This document shows, one piece after another, positions 1 through 7,640 of a DNA stretch of 22,205 nt. Source of the DNA: an uncultured Veillonella sp. (GTDB lineage: Bacteria > Bacillota > Negativicutes > Veillonellales > Veillonellaceae). Numbering within the stretch: the first letter of the stretch is position 1; every line of letters begins with the position of its first letter. Under the pieces are notes generated by a model. That model had not been told where the DNA came from. It made no database searches and was given only the letters and a program-made list of their open reading frames with translations. Where the stretch lies: NCBI RefSeq assembly GCF_915069625.1, contig NZ_CAJZFD010000008.1, positions 1-22,205 on the forward strand, given 5' to 3'. Position numbers and translations under genes: made by a program.

Positions 1-109
1 GAAATAAACACTAAAGTTAATGAGATATAGAAGTAATACCTCTTCTCTCCTTTTAATTTTACACATATAAATCGGATAATCTCAGTGATTATCTAATTAG
101 GCAATAATC
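1..109 (-). other. spacer downstream of mmdE (leader of next gene)
   Basis: This is the sequence after the mmdE stop, up to the window edge. It contains a perfect 7-bp stem-loop (arms 75-81 and 87-93, loop 82-86). On the minus strand it also has an AAGGAG ribosome-binding-like sequence near 47-52. No ATG follows that motif at a normal distance, and none occurs before the window ends. By analogy with Veillonella, the next gene should be mmdC, the biotin carrier, but its start must lie outside the window. No coding feature can be supported here. Confidence 0.5.
75..93 (-). other. small intercistronic stem-loop after mmdE
   Basis: The arms GATAATC and GATTATC are perfectly complementary across a 5-base loop, 16 bases past the mmdE stop. 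The stem is AT-rich and weak, and there is no run of U after it, so it does not look like an intrinsic terminator. It could be an mRNA processing or stability element between subunit genes that need different expression levels. That role is inference. Confidence 0.35.
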
Positions 110-277
110 TTATCGATTACCGCGCAAGCGACCTTCCATTTTCCAATTGTAGCTTACGATTGGACGGATATGCGCGATTTGATCAGCGGAATAACCCATT
201 GCCGCTAATGCACCAACGATTACTGCTACTACATCTTGAGATGGAGCTTTACCGTTAGTTGTTGTAGCATTGCTCAT
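110..277 (-). CDS. mmdE: methylmalonyl-CoA decarboxylase epsilon subunit
   Basis: This is a 55-residue protein starting MSNATTTNGK and ending MEGRLRGNR. A strong AGGAGG lies 8 bases before the ATG. Its last ~40 residues closely resemble the C-terminus of the neighbouring MmdD. Shared blocks are VVA.IVGA..AMGYS..QIA.IRP and W..EGRL.G. It has no membrane segment. In Veillonella the epsilon subunit is a known small component of the Na+-pumping decarboxylase, thought to stabilise the complex together with delta. The length and the position right after mmdD agree with that. MmdE looks like a duplicated soluble tail of MmdD without the membrane anchor. It is easily missed by gene finders because of its size. 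The identification is strong; the mechanistic role is inferred. Confidence 0.9.
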   Translation of the reverse strand: MSNATTTNGKAPSQDVVAVIVGALAAMGYSADQIAHIRPIVSYNWKMEGRLRGNR

Positions 278-300
278 TACAAATGCCTCCTAAAATATTA

Positions 301-645
301 TTAACCTCTACCGCTTAAACGACCTTCCAAGCGCCATTTAGCACTGGTTGCTGTAGGTCGAATAGATGCAATTTGTTCAGATGAATACCCCATCGCCACA
401 ATGGCACCTACGATAGCTGCTACTACTTCACCTTCATTTTGAGCAGATGCATTTGGTGCAGCCACCGGTGTAGCTGCGGGAGCCGCAACAGGTGCACTTG
501 GTGGTACGTCTTTTTTCTTCTTAGTAGGGTCAATCAAATGAACGATTGACATCAAAATACCTAAAAGAATCAACACAACAAATACAACTGTCATATTAAT
601 GGCCATGATTAACCAAGGATTGGTAGTAACTGCTTGTCCTTCCAT
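301..645 (-). CDS. mmdD: methylmalonyl-CoA decarboxylase delta subunit
   Basis: This is an OadG/MmdD-type subunit that anchors and assembles the membrane-bound decarboxylase. With the preferred start it has 114 residues. One membrane helix spans about residues 12-37. It is followed by a KKKK cluster (42-45), an Ala/Pro-rich flexible linker (about 48-68), and a conserved soluble tail (about 72-114) that contains AMGYS and EGRL. The tail is the part shared with MmdE. The first possible ATG is at 651, but the AAAGGGG ribosome-binding sequence (653-659) sits only 1 base from it. That sequence is an ideal 7 bases from the ATG at 645, so I place the start there (MEGQAVTT...). The gene lies between mmdA, 73 bases upstream, and mmdE, 23 bases downstream, and is presumably in the same transcript. 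Family knowledge: the delta subunit links the carboxyltransferase MmdA to the membrane beta subunit. Confidence 0.92.
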   Translation of the reverse strand: MEGQAVTTNPWLIMAINMTVVFVVLILLGILMSIVHLIDPTKKKKDVPPSAPVAAPAATPVAAPNASAQNEGEVVAAIVGAIVAMGYSSEQIASIRPTATSAKWRLEGRLSGRG

Positions 646-652
646 AATCATT

Positions 653-659
653 CCCCTTT
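653..659 (-). promoter_or_regulatory. ribosome binding site deciding the mmdD start
   Basis: AAAGGGG on the minus strand lies 7 bases before the ATG at 645 and only 1 base before the in-frame ATG at 651. The spacing favours 645, which removes two residues from the longest reading frame. Confidence 0.7.
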
Positions 660-718
660 CTAAAAAAGTAGTAAAGAAAGGTATCTCCCAAATTCGATGA
701 TCTTGTTATCGAATCGAA

Positions 719-2248
719 TTATAATGGAATATTACCATGTTTCTTTGGAGCACGGTTTTCGCGTTTGCTTGCAAGCATAGCCAAAGCGTTGATAACTGCT
801 GGACGAGTTTGTTTTGGTTCGATTACAACATCTACGAAGCCACGTTCTGCAGCTTTATATGGAGTTGCGAACTCTTCTACGTATTTAGCTGTTTTAGCGT
901 CTTTGTCTTCATCTTTTTTGAAGATAATGTTAGCTGCACCAGCAGGACCCATTACAGCGATTTCGGATGTAGGCCAAGCGTATACTTGGTCAGCGCCCAA
1001 ATCTTGGGAACACATAGCGAGGTAAGAACCGCCGTATGCTTTACGAGTGATAACAGTAATTTTTGGTACTGTAGCTTCAGAGTAAGCATACAACATTTTA
1101 GCACCATGACGAATGATACCGCCCCATTCTTGATTTGTACCAGGCAAGAAACCAGGAACGTCAACGAAGTTAACGATTGGAATATTGAAAGCATCACAGA
1201 AACGGATGAAACGGGAAGATTTGTCGGATGCATTGATGTCCAAGCAACCAGCCATTACTTTTGGTTGGTTAGCAATGATACCAACGGATTGACCGTCAAA
1301 ACGTGCGAAACAAGTGATAATGTTTGTAGCATAGAATGGTTGTACTTCATAGTATTCGCCATTATCTACAGTAGCTGCGATAACATCTTTCATGTCGTAT
1401 GGCATGTTACTGTTATCAGGCAACAAGCTGTTCAAGCCTTCGTCTTCGCGAGTTGGATCATCGCCAGTGTCTACTAATGGAGCATCTTCCATGTTATTGG
1501 ATGGCAAGAAGCCTAATAAGTAGCGAATTTGAGCGATGCAATCATCTTCGTCTTCAGCTGCAAAGTGAGCAACACCAGATACGGAGTTGTGAGCCATTGC
1601 ACCACCAAGGTCTTCAGCTGTTACTTCTTCACCAGTTACAGATTTGATAACTGCAGGACCAGTGATGAACATTTGAGATGTGTGTTTAACCATGTAGATG
1701 AAGTCAGTCAATGCTGGAGAATATACAGCACCGCCTGCGCATGGACCCATGATTACGGAAATTTGTGGAATAACGCCAGATGCATTTGTATTTTCAAAGA
1801 AAATTTTACCGTAACCAGCAAGAGCATCTACAGCTTCTTGAATACGAGCACCGCCGGAATCATTGATACCAATGATAGGAGCACCCATTTTCATTGCTAA
1901 ACGTTGTACTTTAACGATTTTAGCAGCATGCATTTCACCAAGGGAACCACCTTCTACAGTGAAATCTTGTGCGAATGCATATACTAAACGACCGTCAATA
2001 GTACCATAACCAGTTACTACACCTTCGCCTGGTAATTCTTTCTTGTCTTGACCGAAGTTAACACAACGATGTTTAACAAATTGATCAAGTTCAACGAAAG
2101 AGTTATCATCGAACAATTTAGCCAAACGTTCACGAGCAGTCATTTTGCCTTGAGCATGTTGTTTCTCAACGCGTTTTTCACCGCCACCAGCTTTAACTTT
2201 AGCTAGTTTTTCGTGCAATAACTCGATTTTTTCTTGCACTGTTGCCAT
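719..2248 (-). CDS. mmdA: methylmalonyl-CoA decarboxylase alpha subunit (carboxyltransferase)
   Basis: This is a 509-residue biotin-dependent carboxyltransferase with the two-domain crotonase fold of the acyl-CoA carboxylase beta-subunit family. It transfers the carboxyl group of (S)-methylmalonyl-CoA to the biotin carrier, yielding propionyl-CoA. Decarboxylation of carboxybiotin by MmdB then drives Na+ export. Visible signatures are the N-terminal domain [13 protein letters not shown] and [16 protein letters not shown], and the C-terminal domain [12 protein letters not shown] and [11 protein letters not shown]. These Gly-rich turns form the oxyanion holes. Sequence alone cannot separate MmdA from a propionyl-CoA carboxylase beta chain. 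The adjacent mmdD and mmdE, and the absence of a biotin carboxylase gene, decide for the decarboxylase. The length equals the value I recall for V. parvula MmdA. GGAGG lies 7 bases before the ATG, and a promoter is visible upstream. Confidence 0.95.
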   Translation of the reverse strand: MATVQEKIELLHEKLAKVKAGGGEKRVEKQHAQGKMTARERLAKLFDDNSFVELDQFVKHRCVNFGQDKKELPGEGVVTGYGTIDGRLVYAFAQDFTVEGGSLGEMHAAKIVKVQRLAMKMGAPIIGINDSGGARIQEAVDALAGYGKIFFENTNASGVIPQISVIMGPCAGGAVYSPALTDFIYMVKHTSQMFITGPAVIKSVTGEEVTAEDLGGAMAHNSVSGVAHFAAEDEDDCIAQIRYLLGFLPSNNMEDAPLVDTGDDPTREDEGLNSLLPDNSNMPYDMKDVIAATVDNGEYYEVQPFYATNIITCFARFDGQSVGIIANQPKVMAGCLDINASDKSSRFIRFCDAFNIPIVNFVDVPGFLPGTNQEWGGIIRHGAKMLYAYSEATVPKITVITRKAYGGSYLAMCSQDLGADQVYAWPTSEIAVMGPAGAANIIFKKDEDKDAKTAKYVEEFATPYKAAERGFVDVVIEPKQTRPAVINALAMLASKRENRAPKKHGNIPL

Positions 2249-2273
2249 TATAGCACCTCCAAATAAAACTTGT

Positions 2274-2399
2274 TACAGTATCATTTTATTTCATTAATAA
2301 TTAAAGTTCAAGCATGCATACATATTTAATATATAACTCATGATTATATGAATATGTATATCTATTACTCATACATAATGATGTGAATTGGATACTGTA
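2274..2399. repeat. 9-bp inverted repeat framing the mmdA promoter
   Basis: TACAGTATC (2274-2282) and GATACTGTA (2391-2399) are exact reverse complements, separated by 108 bases. The first arm lies directly downstream of the proposed -10 box, across the expected transcription start. The second arm ends one base before the epimerase stop codon. The arrangement would suit paired operator sites acting by looping, but a chance match in AT-rich DNA is possible. Confidence 0.35.
2283..2311 (-). promoter_or_regulatory. sigma-70-type promoter for mmdA-mmdD-mmdE
   Basis: On the minus strand, TTGAAC (2306-2311) and TAAAAT (2283-2288) are separated by exactly 17 bases. Each matches the TTGACA/TATAAT consensus at 5 of 6 positions. 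Transcription would start near 2276, giving a leader of about 28 bases before the mmdA ATG. The 151-base gap between the epimerase gene and mmdA is large for this cluster, which supports a separate start of transcription for the decarboxylase genes. Confidence 0.7.
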
Positions 2400-2822
2400 T
2401 TATTTCATACGTTGACATAATTCAAGCAATACGCCGCCTGTTGCTTTTGGATGTAAGAAAGCAATGGAGGAACCGCCTGCACCGTAACGAGGTTTTTCGT
2501 CAATCATACGAACGCCTTTAGCCATCAAATCAGCAATAGCATTTTCAATATTATCAACGCGCAATGCAACGTGTTGGATACCATCACGACCGCCATTTTT
2601 TTCGATGAATTTACCAATAGGGCCATCTGGAGTTGTAGTTTCTAAGAATTCAAGTTCAGCATCGCCACATGGGAAGAAGGATACTTTTACTTTTTGTTCT
2701 TCAACCACTTCATCTTCAGGAAGATGTTCAATACCCAATGCATTTTTATAGAATTCTTTAGTTGCTGCTAAATCATTAACACCAATACCGATGTGATCCA
2801 CTTGTAATACTTTAAAAGCCAT
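2400..2822 (-). CDS. mce: methylmalonyl-CoA epimerase
   Basis: This 140-residue protein of the vicinal-oxygen-chelate (glyoxalase) superfamily has two beta-alpha-beta-beta-beta modules. It interconverts (R)- and (S)-methylmalonyl-CoA, and so connects the mutase product to the decarboxylase substrate. The likely metal ligands are His10 (in VDHIGIGV), His84 (in IQHVALRV) and Glu134 (in VLLEL), with another from the acidic stretch near residues 56-61. The length is typical of the family. AAGGAG lies 9 bases before the ATG. The gene follows meaB after 51 bases and precedes mmdA, exactly where this reaction falls in the pathway. I see no anomaly. Confidence 0.94.
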   Translation of the reverse strand: MAFKVLQVDHIGIGVNDLAATKEFYKNALGIEHLPEDEVVEEQKVKVSFFPCGDAELEFLETTTPDGPIGKFIEKNGGRDGIQHVALRVDNIENAIADLMAKGVRMIDEKPRYGAGGSSIAFLHPKATGGVLLELCQRMK

Positions 2823-2873
2823 TTCGATTATCTCCTTTTCAAGGCTAAATCTCTAATGCTATGTAGTCGCCGT

Positions 2874-3812
2874 CTACTTTAGCACGCTTGTCATTACGCC
2901 GTTAACAACTGTGTATGGATCGCTTTCGCGTTCATTAACAGCTGCCACTTGGCTATTAAATTCGTCGCTTGTAACGATTTTATCAGCTACATAACGACCA
3001 ATTTGTTCATTAATCATTGCGATGATTTCATCACGAGTACGTTCTGCCCGACGAGATTCCAATTCACCAGAATCTTCAAGATACTCAAAATGTTCATCTA
3101 AAGCGTCGATAAGTTCATCTACGCCTTGGTCTTTACTAGCAATTGTGCGCTTAATTGGTGGGCGCCATTTTACTTCACGAGAGTCTAGGTCAAGCATCAT
3201 TTCAATTTCTACATTCAAACGATCACAACCATCTCGGTCAGCTTTATTGATAGCAAATACATCGCCAATTTCAAGAATACCCGCCTTGATAGCTTGGATA
3301 TCATCACCAAGACCAGGAACAAGTACAACCAACGTAGTATCAGCATTTTTAACGATATCTACTTCGGATTGACCTACACCTACTGTTTCAATGATTACTA
3401 AATCCATGCCAAAGGCATCCATGAGTTTTACAACGTCTGCAGTCTTTTTGGATAAACCACCAAGACTACCACGCGTGCCCATGCTTCGAATAAATACATT
3501 TTCATTTAATGTCAAATCATTCATTCGAATACGGTCCCCCAAGATAGCACCACCAGAGAATGGGCTAGTTGGGTCGATGGCAACGATGCCGATTTTTTTA
3601 CCTTGATCTAGATAATGTTTAACAACTTTATCAGTCAAAGTACTTTTACCAGCACCAGGGGCCCCAGTAATACCGAGAATACGTGCATTCCCTGTTTTAG
3701 GGTAAATAGCCTTCATAATATCAATGGCATTTTCATACTCGTTTTCTACAGCCGTTATGGACCGTGCTAAGGCTAGTCGGGAACCTTCAAAAAGTTCTTT
3801 AACTAAATCCAC
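2874..3812 (-). CDS. meaB: methylmalonyl-CoA mutase chaperone GTPase MeaB
   Basis: This is a G3E-type P-loop GTPase of the MeaB/ArgK family, 312 residues with the preferred start. It protects the B12-dependent mutase from inactivation and gates cofactor loading. Visible motifs are the P-loop GAPGAGKST (residues 50-58), the switch region DPTSPFSGGAILGDRIRM, ETVGVGQSE as the G3 region, and NKAD as the base-recognition motif. The C-terminal helices serve dimerisation. The frame is open up to a GTG at 3824. I prefer the GTG at 3812 (VDLVKELFEG read with initial Met), because AGGTGG lies 8 bases before it and no usable ribosome-binding site precedes the upstream GTGs. The gene directly follows the mutase genes, which confirms its partner. 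Confidence 0.92.
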   Translation of the reverse strand: MDLVKELFEGSRLALARSITAVENEYENAIDIMKAIYPKTGNARILGITGAPGAGKSTLTDKVVKHYLDQGKKIGIVAIDPTSPFSGGAILGDRIRMNDLTLNENVFIRSMGTRGSLGGLSKKTADVVKLMDAFGMDLVIIETVGVGQSEVDIVKNADTTLVVLVPGLGDDIQAIKAGILEIGDVFAINKADRDGCDRLNVEIEMMLDLDSREVKWRPPIKRTIASKDQGVDELIDALDEHFEYLEDSGELESRRAERTRDEIIAMINEQIGRYVADKIVTSDEFNSQVAAVNERESDPYTVVNGVMTSVLK

Positions 3813-3820
3813 TCGCCTCA

Positions 3821-3826
3821 CCACCT
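3821..3826 (-). promoter_or_regulatory. ribosome binding site deciding the meaB start
   Basis: AGGTGG on the minus strand lies 8 bases before the GTG at 3812. It overlaps the two alternative in-frame GTG codons at 3821 and 3824, which have only AAGATAG upstream. MeaB homologues also typically begin close to the ELFEGSRLALARSIT block. Confidence 0.55.
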
Positions 3827-3844
3827 ATCTTAAAATATGGGAAT

Positions 3845-3879
3845 AGAGGGGAGCCAACTATGCAGTTGTGCTCCTCTCT
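3845..3879 (-). other. strong hairpin between small mutase subunit and meaB
   Basis: The outer arms 3845-3854 and 3870-3879 pair over 10 positions. On the transcribed strand there is a single C-A mismatch. The inner arms 3855-3859 and 3864-3868 pair over 5 more positions, after a one-base bulge, and close on a 4-base loop. No clear U-run follows on the minus strand, so I do not call a full terminator. The hairpin begins 11 bases after the small-subunit stop. It may protect the 3' end of the mutase message or reduce meaB expression relative to the mutase. Confidence 0.6.
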
Positions 3880-3890
3880 TACCCAATTAA

Positions 3891-4286
3891 TTATTTAACG
3901 TTTTCGTTGATGAATTTAACGATATCGCCAGTTGGTGTGCCAGGTGTGAATACTGCTGCTACGCCAGCTTTTTTCAAACCAGGGATATCAGCGTCAGGAA
4001 TAACGCCACCACCGATTACAAGTACATCGCCCATGCCTTTTTCTTTCAAAAGTTCAACAATTTTAGGGAACAATGTGTTATGAGCACCAGAAAGAAGGGA
4101 TAATGCAACTACATTAACGTCTTCAGAAAGAGCTGCTTCAACGATTTGTTCTGGAGTTTGACGAAGACCTGTGTAGATTACTTCGAAACCAGCATCGCGA
4201 AGTGCGCGTGCTACTACTTTTGCACCACGGTCATGACCATCAAGACCTGGTTTTGCTACGATTACTCTAATACGTTTTTCTGCCAT
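3891..4286 (-). CDS. mcmA2: methylmalonyl-CoA mutase, B12-binding subunit
   Basis: This is a 131-residue stand-alone cobalamin-binding domain with a Rossmann-like fold. It carries the base-off/His-on B12 signature: D16-x-H18-xx-G21 (in [10 protein letters not shown]), then SLLSGAH, then VIGGG. His18 is the expected lower axial ligand to cobalt. Together with the catalytic subunit just upstream (28 bases away) it forms adenosylcobalamin-dependent methylmalonyl-CoA mutase. In many bacteria and in animals this domain is fused to the C-terminus of the catalytic chain. Here it is a separate gene, an arrangement common in archaea and some Firmicutes. GGAGG lies 9 bases before the ATG. The function is well supported; the symbol follows the convention for split mutases. 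Confidence 0.93.
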   Translation of the reverse strand: MAEKRIRVIVAKPGLDGHDRGAKVVARALRDAGFEVIYTGLRQTPEQIVEAALSEDVNVVALSLLSGAHNTLFPKIVELLKEKGMGDVLVIGGGVIPDADIPGLKKAGVAAVFTPGTPTGDIVKFINENVK

Positions 4287-4314
4287 GATTAATTACCTCC
4301 GAAATTAGCCGATA

Positions 4315-5961
4315 TTATAATGTGGAATGAGCTTCGTATTCACCGAATACTTCGCGCAATACATTACAAATTTCACCCAAAGTAGCATATGTTTTAACTG
4401 CATCAAGAATTAATGGCATCAAGTTAACGTTTTCATCAGCTGCACCAGCTTTAAGAGCTGCTAATGCTTTATCAACTGCTGCTTGATCGCGGTTAGCGCG
4501 AACTGCTTGAGTTTTCTTGGATTGGTTAACACCAACGGAAGCGTCTACGCGAAGTAAGTCTTTTGGAGCTTCTTCTTCAACTTGGAATTTGTTTACGCCA
4601 ACGATTGTGCGCAAGCCAGATTCAACTTCCATTTGCCATTTGTAAGCGGATTCTTGAATTTCTTTTTGGATGTAGCCTTTTTCGATTGCTACTACAGCGC
4701 CGCCCATTTCATCAATTTTCTTGATGTATGCCATAGCTTCGTCATAGATAGCGTTAGTCATAGCTTCTACATAGTAGGAACCGCCCAATGGGTCAACTAC
4801 GTCAGCCAAACCAGATTCGTAAGCCACGATTTGTTGTGTACGAAGAGCTACTTGTACAGATGCTTCTGTAGGAAGAGCCAAAGCTTCGTCACGGGAGTTT
4901 GTATGTAAGGATTGAGTACCGCCCATTACAGCAGCTGCAGTTTGAAGAGCAACACGAACGATGTTGTTATCAACTTGTTGTGCAGTCAACATGGAACCAG
5001 CTGTTTGAGTATGTACACGAAGCATCATGGATTTTGGTTTTTTAGCACCAAAACGTTCTTTCATGATTGTTGCCCATAGACGGCGAGATGCACGGAATTT
5101 AGCAACTTCTTCAAGTACGTTGTTATGAGCATTCCAGAAGAAGGAAAGACGACCAGCAAATGTATCAACATCAAGACCAGCTTTCAAAGCTGCTTCTACG
5201 TATGCGATACCATCAGCAATTGTGAATGCGATTTCTTGTGCTGCTGTGGAACCTGCTTCACGGATATGGTAACCGGAGATGGAGATTGTGTTCCATTTTG
5301 GAACGTTTTGAGAACAATATTCGAAGATATTAGTGATCAAACGCATGGATGGTTTTGGTGGGAAAATGTATGTACCACGAGCTGCGTATTCTTTCAAAAT
5401 ATCATTTTGAATTGTACCTTTCAATTCTGTGGAAGGTACGCCTTGTTTTTCAGCTACTGCGATGTACATTGCCAACAAAACGGATGCTGGAGCGTTGATT
5501 GTCATGGATGTGGATACTTTACCAAGATCGATGCCGTCGAACAAGATTTCCATATCTGCCAAGGAGTCAATCGCTACACCTACTTTACCAACTTCGCCTT
5601 CTGCAACTGCATCGTCGGAGTCGTAACCGATTTGTGTAGGTAAGTCGAATGCGCAGGAAAGACCAGTTGCACCAGACTCGATTAAGTAGCGGTAACGTTT
5701 GTTAGATTCTTCTGCTGTAGCGAAGCCTGCATACATACGCATTGTCCAGAAACGACCACGGTACATAGTAGGTTGTACGCCACGAGTGTAAGGGAATTCG
5801 CCAGGCATACCCAAATCACGTTCATAGTCAAAACCTTCGATATCAACTGGTGTGTATACACGGTTGTATTTTAAATTTTGACGTTCTGGAGTTTTTGCAC
5901 TTTTTTCGTCACAAAGTTTGTTGTACTCAGCAATTTGGGCTTTTAAGTTTTCGTAAGCCAT
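4315..5961 (-). CDS. mcmA1: methylmalonyl-CoA mutase, catalytic subunit
   Basis: This 548-residue TIM-barrel subunit of an acyl-CoA mutase interconverts succinyl-CoA and (R)-methylmalonyl-CoA by radical chemistry with adenosylcobalamin. The substrate-channel block [23 protein letters not shown] has Tyr77 at the position of the catalytic tyrosine of characterised mutases. His232 in [11 protein letters not shown] corresponds to the catalytic histidine. These features favour methylmalonyl-CoA over isobutyryl-CoA mutase, as does the company of epimerase and decarboxylase. The length is normal for a catalytic chain without its B12 domain, which is encoded by the next gene. The start has AGGAGG 11 bases upstream. 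Two closer ATGs lie in another frame and do not compete. The preceding CoA transferase ends 28 bases upstream. Confidence 0.94.
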   Translation of the reverse strand: MAYENLKAQIAEYNKLCDEKSAKTPERQNLKYNRVYTPVDIEGFDYERDLGMPGEFPYTRGVQPTMYRGRFWTMRMYAGFATAEESNKRYRYLIESGATGLSCAFDLPTQIGYDSDDAVAEGEVGKVGVAIDSLADMEILFDGIDLGKVSTSMTINAPASVLLAMYIAVAEKQGVPSTELKGTIQNDILKEYAARGTYIFPPKPSMRLITNIFEYCSQNVPKWNTISISGYHIREAGSTAAQEIAFTIADGIAYVEAALKAGLDVDTFAGRLSFFWNAHNNVLEEVAKFRASRRLWATIMKERFGAKKPKSMMLRVHTQTAGSMLTAQQVDNNIVRVALQTAAAVMGGTQSLHTNSRDEALALPTEASVQVALRTQQIVAYESGLADVVDPLGGSYYVEAMTNAIYDEAMAYIKKIDEMGGAVVAIEKGYIQKEIQESAYKWQMEVESGLRTIVGVNKFQVEEEAPKDLLRVDASVGVNQSKKTQAVRANRDQAAVDKALAALKAGAADENVNLMPLILDAVKTYATLGEICNVLREVFGEYEAHSTL

Positions 5962-5989
5962 GTTTTCATCATCCTCCTAAAAAAACAGG

Positions 5990-7495
5990 TTATTTTTTCA
6001 TGCTTCCAGTTTCTGTGAAGCGTTTATGCCAAGAAAGAGCTTCATCAAGCAACATAGGTGTATGGGCATTCTTTGTTGCAGCTAATGCTTTTTCTAGGTA
6101 TTCAGTTAACATAGGTTTGTAGTCTGGGTGAGCACATTTTTCAATGATCAAACGAGCTCTTTCCACTGGGCTCAAACCACGGCAGTCAGCAACACCTTGT
6201 TCTGTACAGAAAATCATAGTGTCATGTTCTGGATGATCCACATGAGATACATATGGAACGATAGAACTGATGTCGCCATTTTTAGCAACGGAGTTAGTGC
6301 AGAAAATAGTGAGATATGCACTACGTGCAAAGTCACCAGAACCACCAACACCATTCATCATTTTGCTACCCATAATATGAGTAGAGTTTACATTGCCAAA
6401 AATATCAAATTCGATAGCGGTATTCATGGCAATGACACCAATACGGCGAGCAATACCAGGGTTGTTGGAAATTTCTTGCGGACGAAGAATGATTTTTTTA
6501 CGATATTCATCAATATTCGCATAGAAACGTTTCAACCCATCTGGAGAAGGACTTAATGCAGTACCGGAACATACAGTTACTTTACCAGCATCGATCAAGT
6601 CGAACATACCATCTTGGATTACTTCTGTATAGATGGACAAATCTGTGAATGGGCCTTTAGCAAGACCACTGATTACCGCATTCGCTACGGAACCTACACC
6701 AGATTGTAATGGAAGCAAGTTTTTAGGTAAACGACCTTCTGCAATTTCTTGTTCGAAGAATTTGATAAGGTGTTGACTCATTGCTTTTGCATCATCATCG
6801 ATAGGTGCCAAAGGTCTTGTTGTATCAGGAACATCACAAGGTACTACTGCAACAATTTTACTTGGGTCACAAGGAATTGCTTCAGTACCAATACGATCAC
6901 CAGGTGTTTCCAATGGAATTGGTTTACGATGTGGTGGATCGAGTGGTTCATAGATATCATGCATACCTACCAAGGAAAGTGGTTGGGATACGTTTACTTC
7001 TACGATAACCTTTTTAGCTTGACTAACAAATGTTGGAGAGTTACCAACAGATGTTGTAGGTACTAAAGAGCCATCTTCGTTGATTTGACAAACTTCTACG
7101 ATAGCTACGTCTAAATCGCCAAAGAAACCATAGCGAACATTTTGTGCCATTGTGCTTAAATGCATATCGATGTATTTAACAGCACCGCTATTTAAGGCTT
7201 TACGTGTATCCCCATTTGTTTGATATGGGAAACGACGATTGATACCGTTAGCACGAGTTAACGCGCCATCAGCTTCATCACCTACGGAAGCACCTGTCCA
7301 CAAATCAATTTTGAATGGTTCTTTTTCCATTCTTTCTGCCAATGCCAATGGCACTGCTTTTGCATAACCAGATGGAGTAAAGCCGGAAATACCAACTTTA
7401 TCGTTAGGGTTAATCAAAAGAGCTGCATCATAAGCAGTGACAATTTTACCTTGGAGGGCCGCACATTTAACGCGGTCTTTGATGTCTATCACCAT
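5990..7495 (-). CDS. succinate/propionyl-CoA:CoA transferase
   Basis: This is a class I CoA transferase of the acetyl-CoA hydrolase/transferase family (Cat1/ScpC/AarC-like), 501 residues with the preferred start. It most likely moves CoA from propionyl-CoA to succinate, which feeds succinyl-CoA into the mutase and releases propionate. Glu291 in IYTEVIQDG matches the family's catalytic glutamate, which forms a glutamyl-CoA thioester. The Gly-rich GVGGSGDFARSAY, lining the CoA site, is also present. Sequence cannot strictly separate acetate from propionate preference; the neighbouring mutase genes favour propionyl-CoA:succinate. The longest frame begins at 7519. However, AGGAG (7502-7506) lies inside that extension and 6 bases before the ATG at 7495, which I take as the start (MVIDIKDRV). 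A consensus-like promoter lies about 70 bases upstream. Confidence 0.9.
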   Translation of the reverse strand: MVIDIKDRVKCAALQGKIVTAYDAALLINPNDKVGISGFTPSGYAKAVPLALAERMEKEPFKIDLWTGASVGDEADGALTRANGINRRFPYQTNGDTRKALNSGAVKYIDMHLSTMAQNVRYGFFGDLDVAIVEVCQINEDGSLVPTTSVGNSPTFVSQAKKVIVEVNVSQPLSLVGMHDIYEPLDPPHRKPIPLETPGDRIGTEAIPCDPSKIVAVVPCDVPDTTRPLAPIDDDAKAMSQHLIKFFEQEIAEGRLPKNLLPLQSGVGSVANAVISGLAKGPFTDLSIYTEVIQDGMFDLIDAGKVTVCSGTALSPSPDGLKRFYANIDEYRKKIILRPQEISNNPGIARRIGVIAMNTAIEFDIFGNVNSTHIMGSKMMNGVGGSGDFARSAYLTIFCTNSVAKNGDISSIVPYVSHVDHPEHDTMIFCTEQGVADCRGLSPVERARLIIEKCAHPDYKPMLTEYLEKALAATKNAHTPMLLDEALSWHKRFTETGSMKK

Positions 7496-7501
7496 TACCA
7501 T

Positions 7502-7506
7502 CTCCT
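7502..7506 (-). promoter_or_regulatory. ribosome binding site deciding the CoA transferase start
   Basis: AGGAG on the minus strand lies 6 bases before the ATG at 7495. The upstream ATG at 7519 has no ribosome-binding sequence and would place this motif inside the coding region. The ATG at 7501 abuts the motif with no spacing. Confidence 0.75.
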
Positions 7507-7566
7507 TTAAGAGTAACATTGTATAAACGACAGTTTGATCTCTTGGTCGTTCCTTAAACCGACTTC

Positions 7567-7595
7567 ATCGTAGTCCACATCCAACGTATTGTCAA
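7567..7595 (-). promoter_or_regulatory. sigma-70-type promoter for the CoA transferase/mutase genes
   Basis: On the minus strand, a perfect TTGACA (7590-7595) is followed after exactly 17 bases by TACGAT (7567-7572), which matches the -10 consensus at 4 of 6 positions including the key first A and last T. Transcription would start near 7560 and give a leader of about 65 bases. The promoter plausibly drives the CoA transferase, both mutase subunits, meaB and mce. Confidence 0.75.
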
Positions 7596-7599
7596 CTTA

Positions 7600-7615
7600 T
7601 ATGACTAAAATGTAT
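7600..7615. repeat. direct repeat copy 1 (promoter-proximal), putative operator
   Basis: The minus strand reads ATACATTTTAGTCATA. It matches copy 2 (7641-7656) at 14 of 16 positions. It lies 4 bases upstream of the -35 box, centred near -47 from the inferred start. This is a typical position for an activator that touches RNA polymerase. Confidence 0.5.
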
Positions 7616-7640
7616 TTTTCATCACACTTTATGGGTGCAT

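Noticed and set aside
737..1477. 246-residue open frame on the plus strand, opposite mmdA
   Set aside because: It is exactly antisense to a strongly conserved gene. Its translation is Cys/Phe/Ser-rich with no recognisable domain, and there is no ribosome-binding site. Such shadow frames arise from the codon bias of the real gene.
719..2248. Reading MmdA as propionyl-CoA carboxylase beta subunit
   Set aside because: The sequence family fits both. The neighbours mmdD and mmdE (OadG-type subunits of Na+-pump decarboxylases) and the lack of a biotin carboxylase gene favour the decarboxylase.
5125..5643. 172-residue plus-strand frame inside the mutase gene
   Set aside because: It is antisense to the catalytic mutase gene, Cys-rich and without a domain or start signals.
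7526..7551. Possible riboswitch in the CoA-transferase leader
   Set aside because: Only one 6-bp stem with a 14-base loop can be drawn in a leader of about 65 bases. There is no cobalamin-riboswitch core despite the downstream B12 enzyme, and no anti-terminator arrangement.
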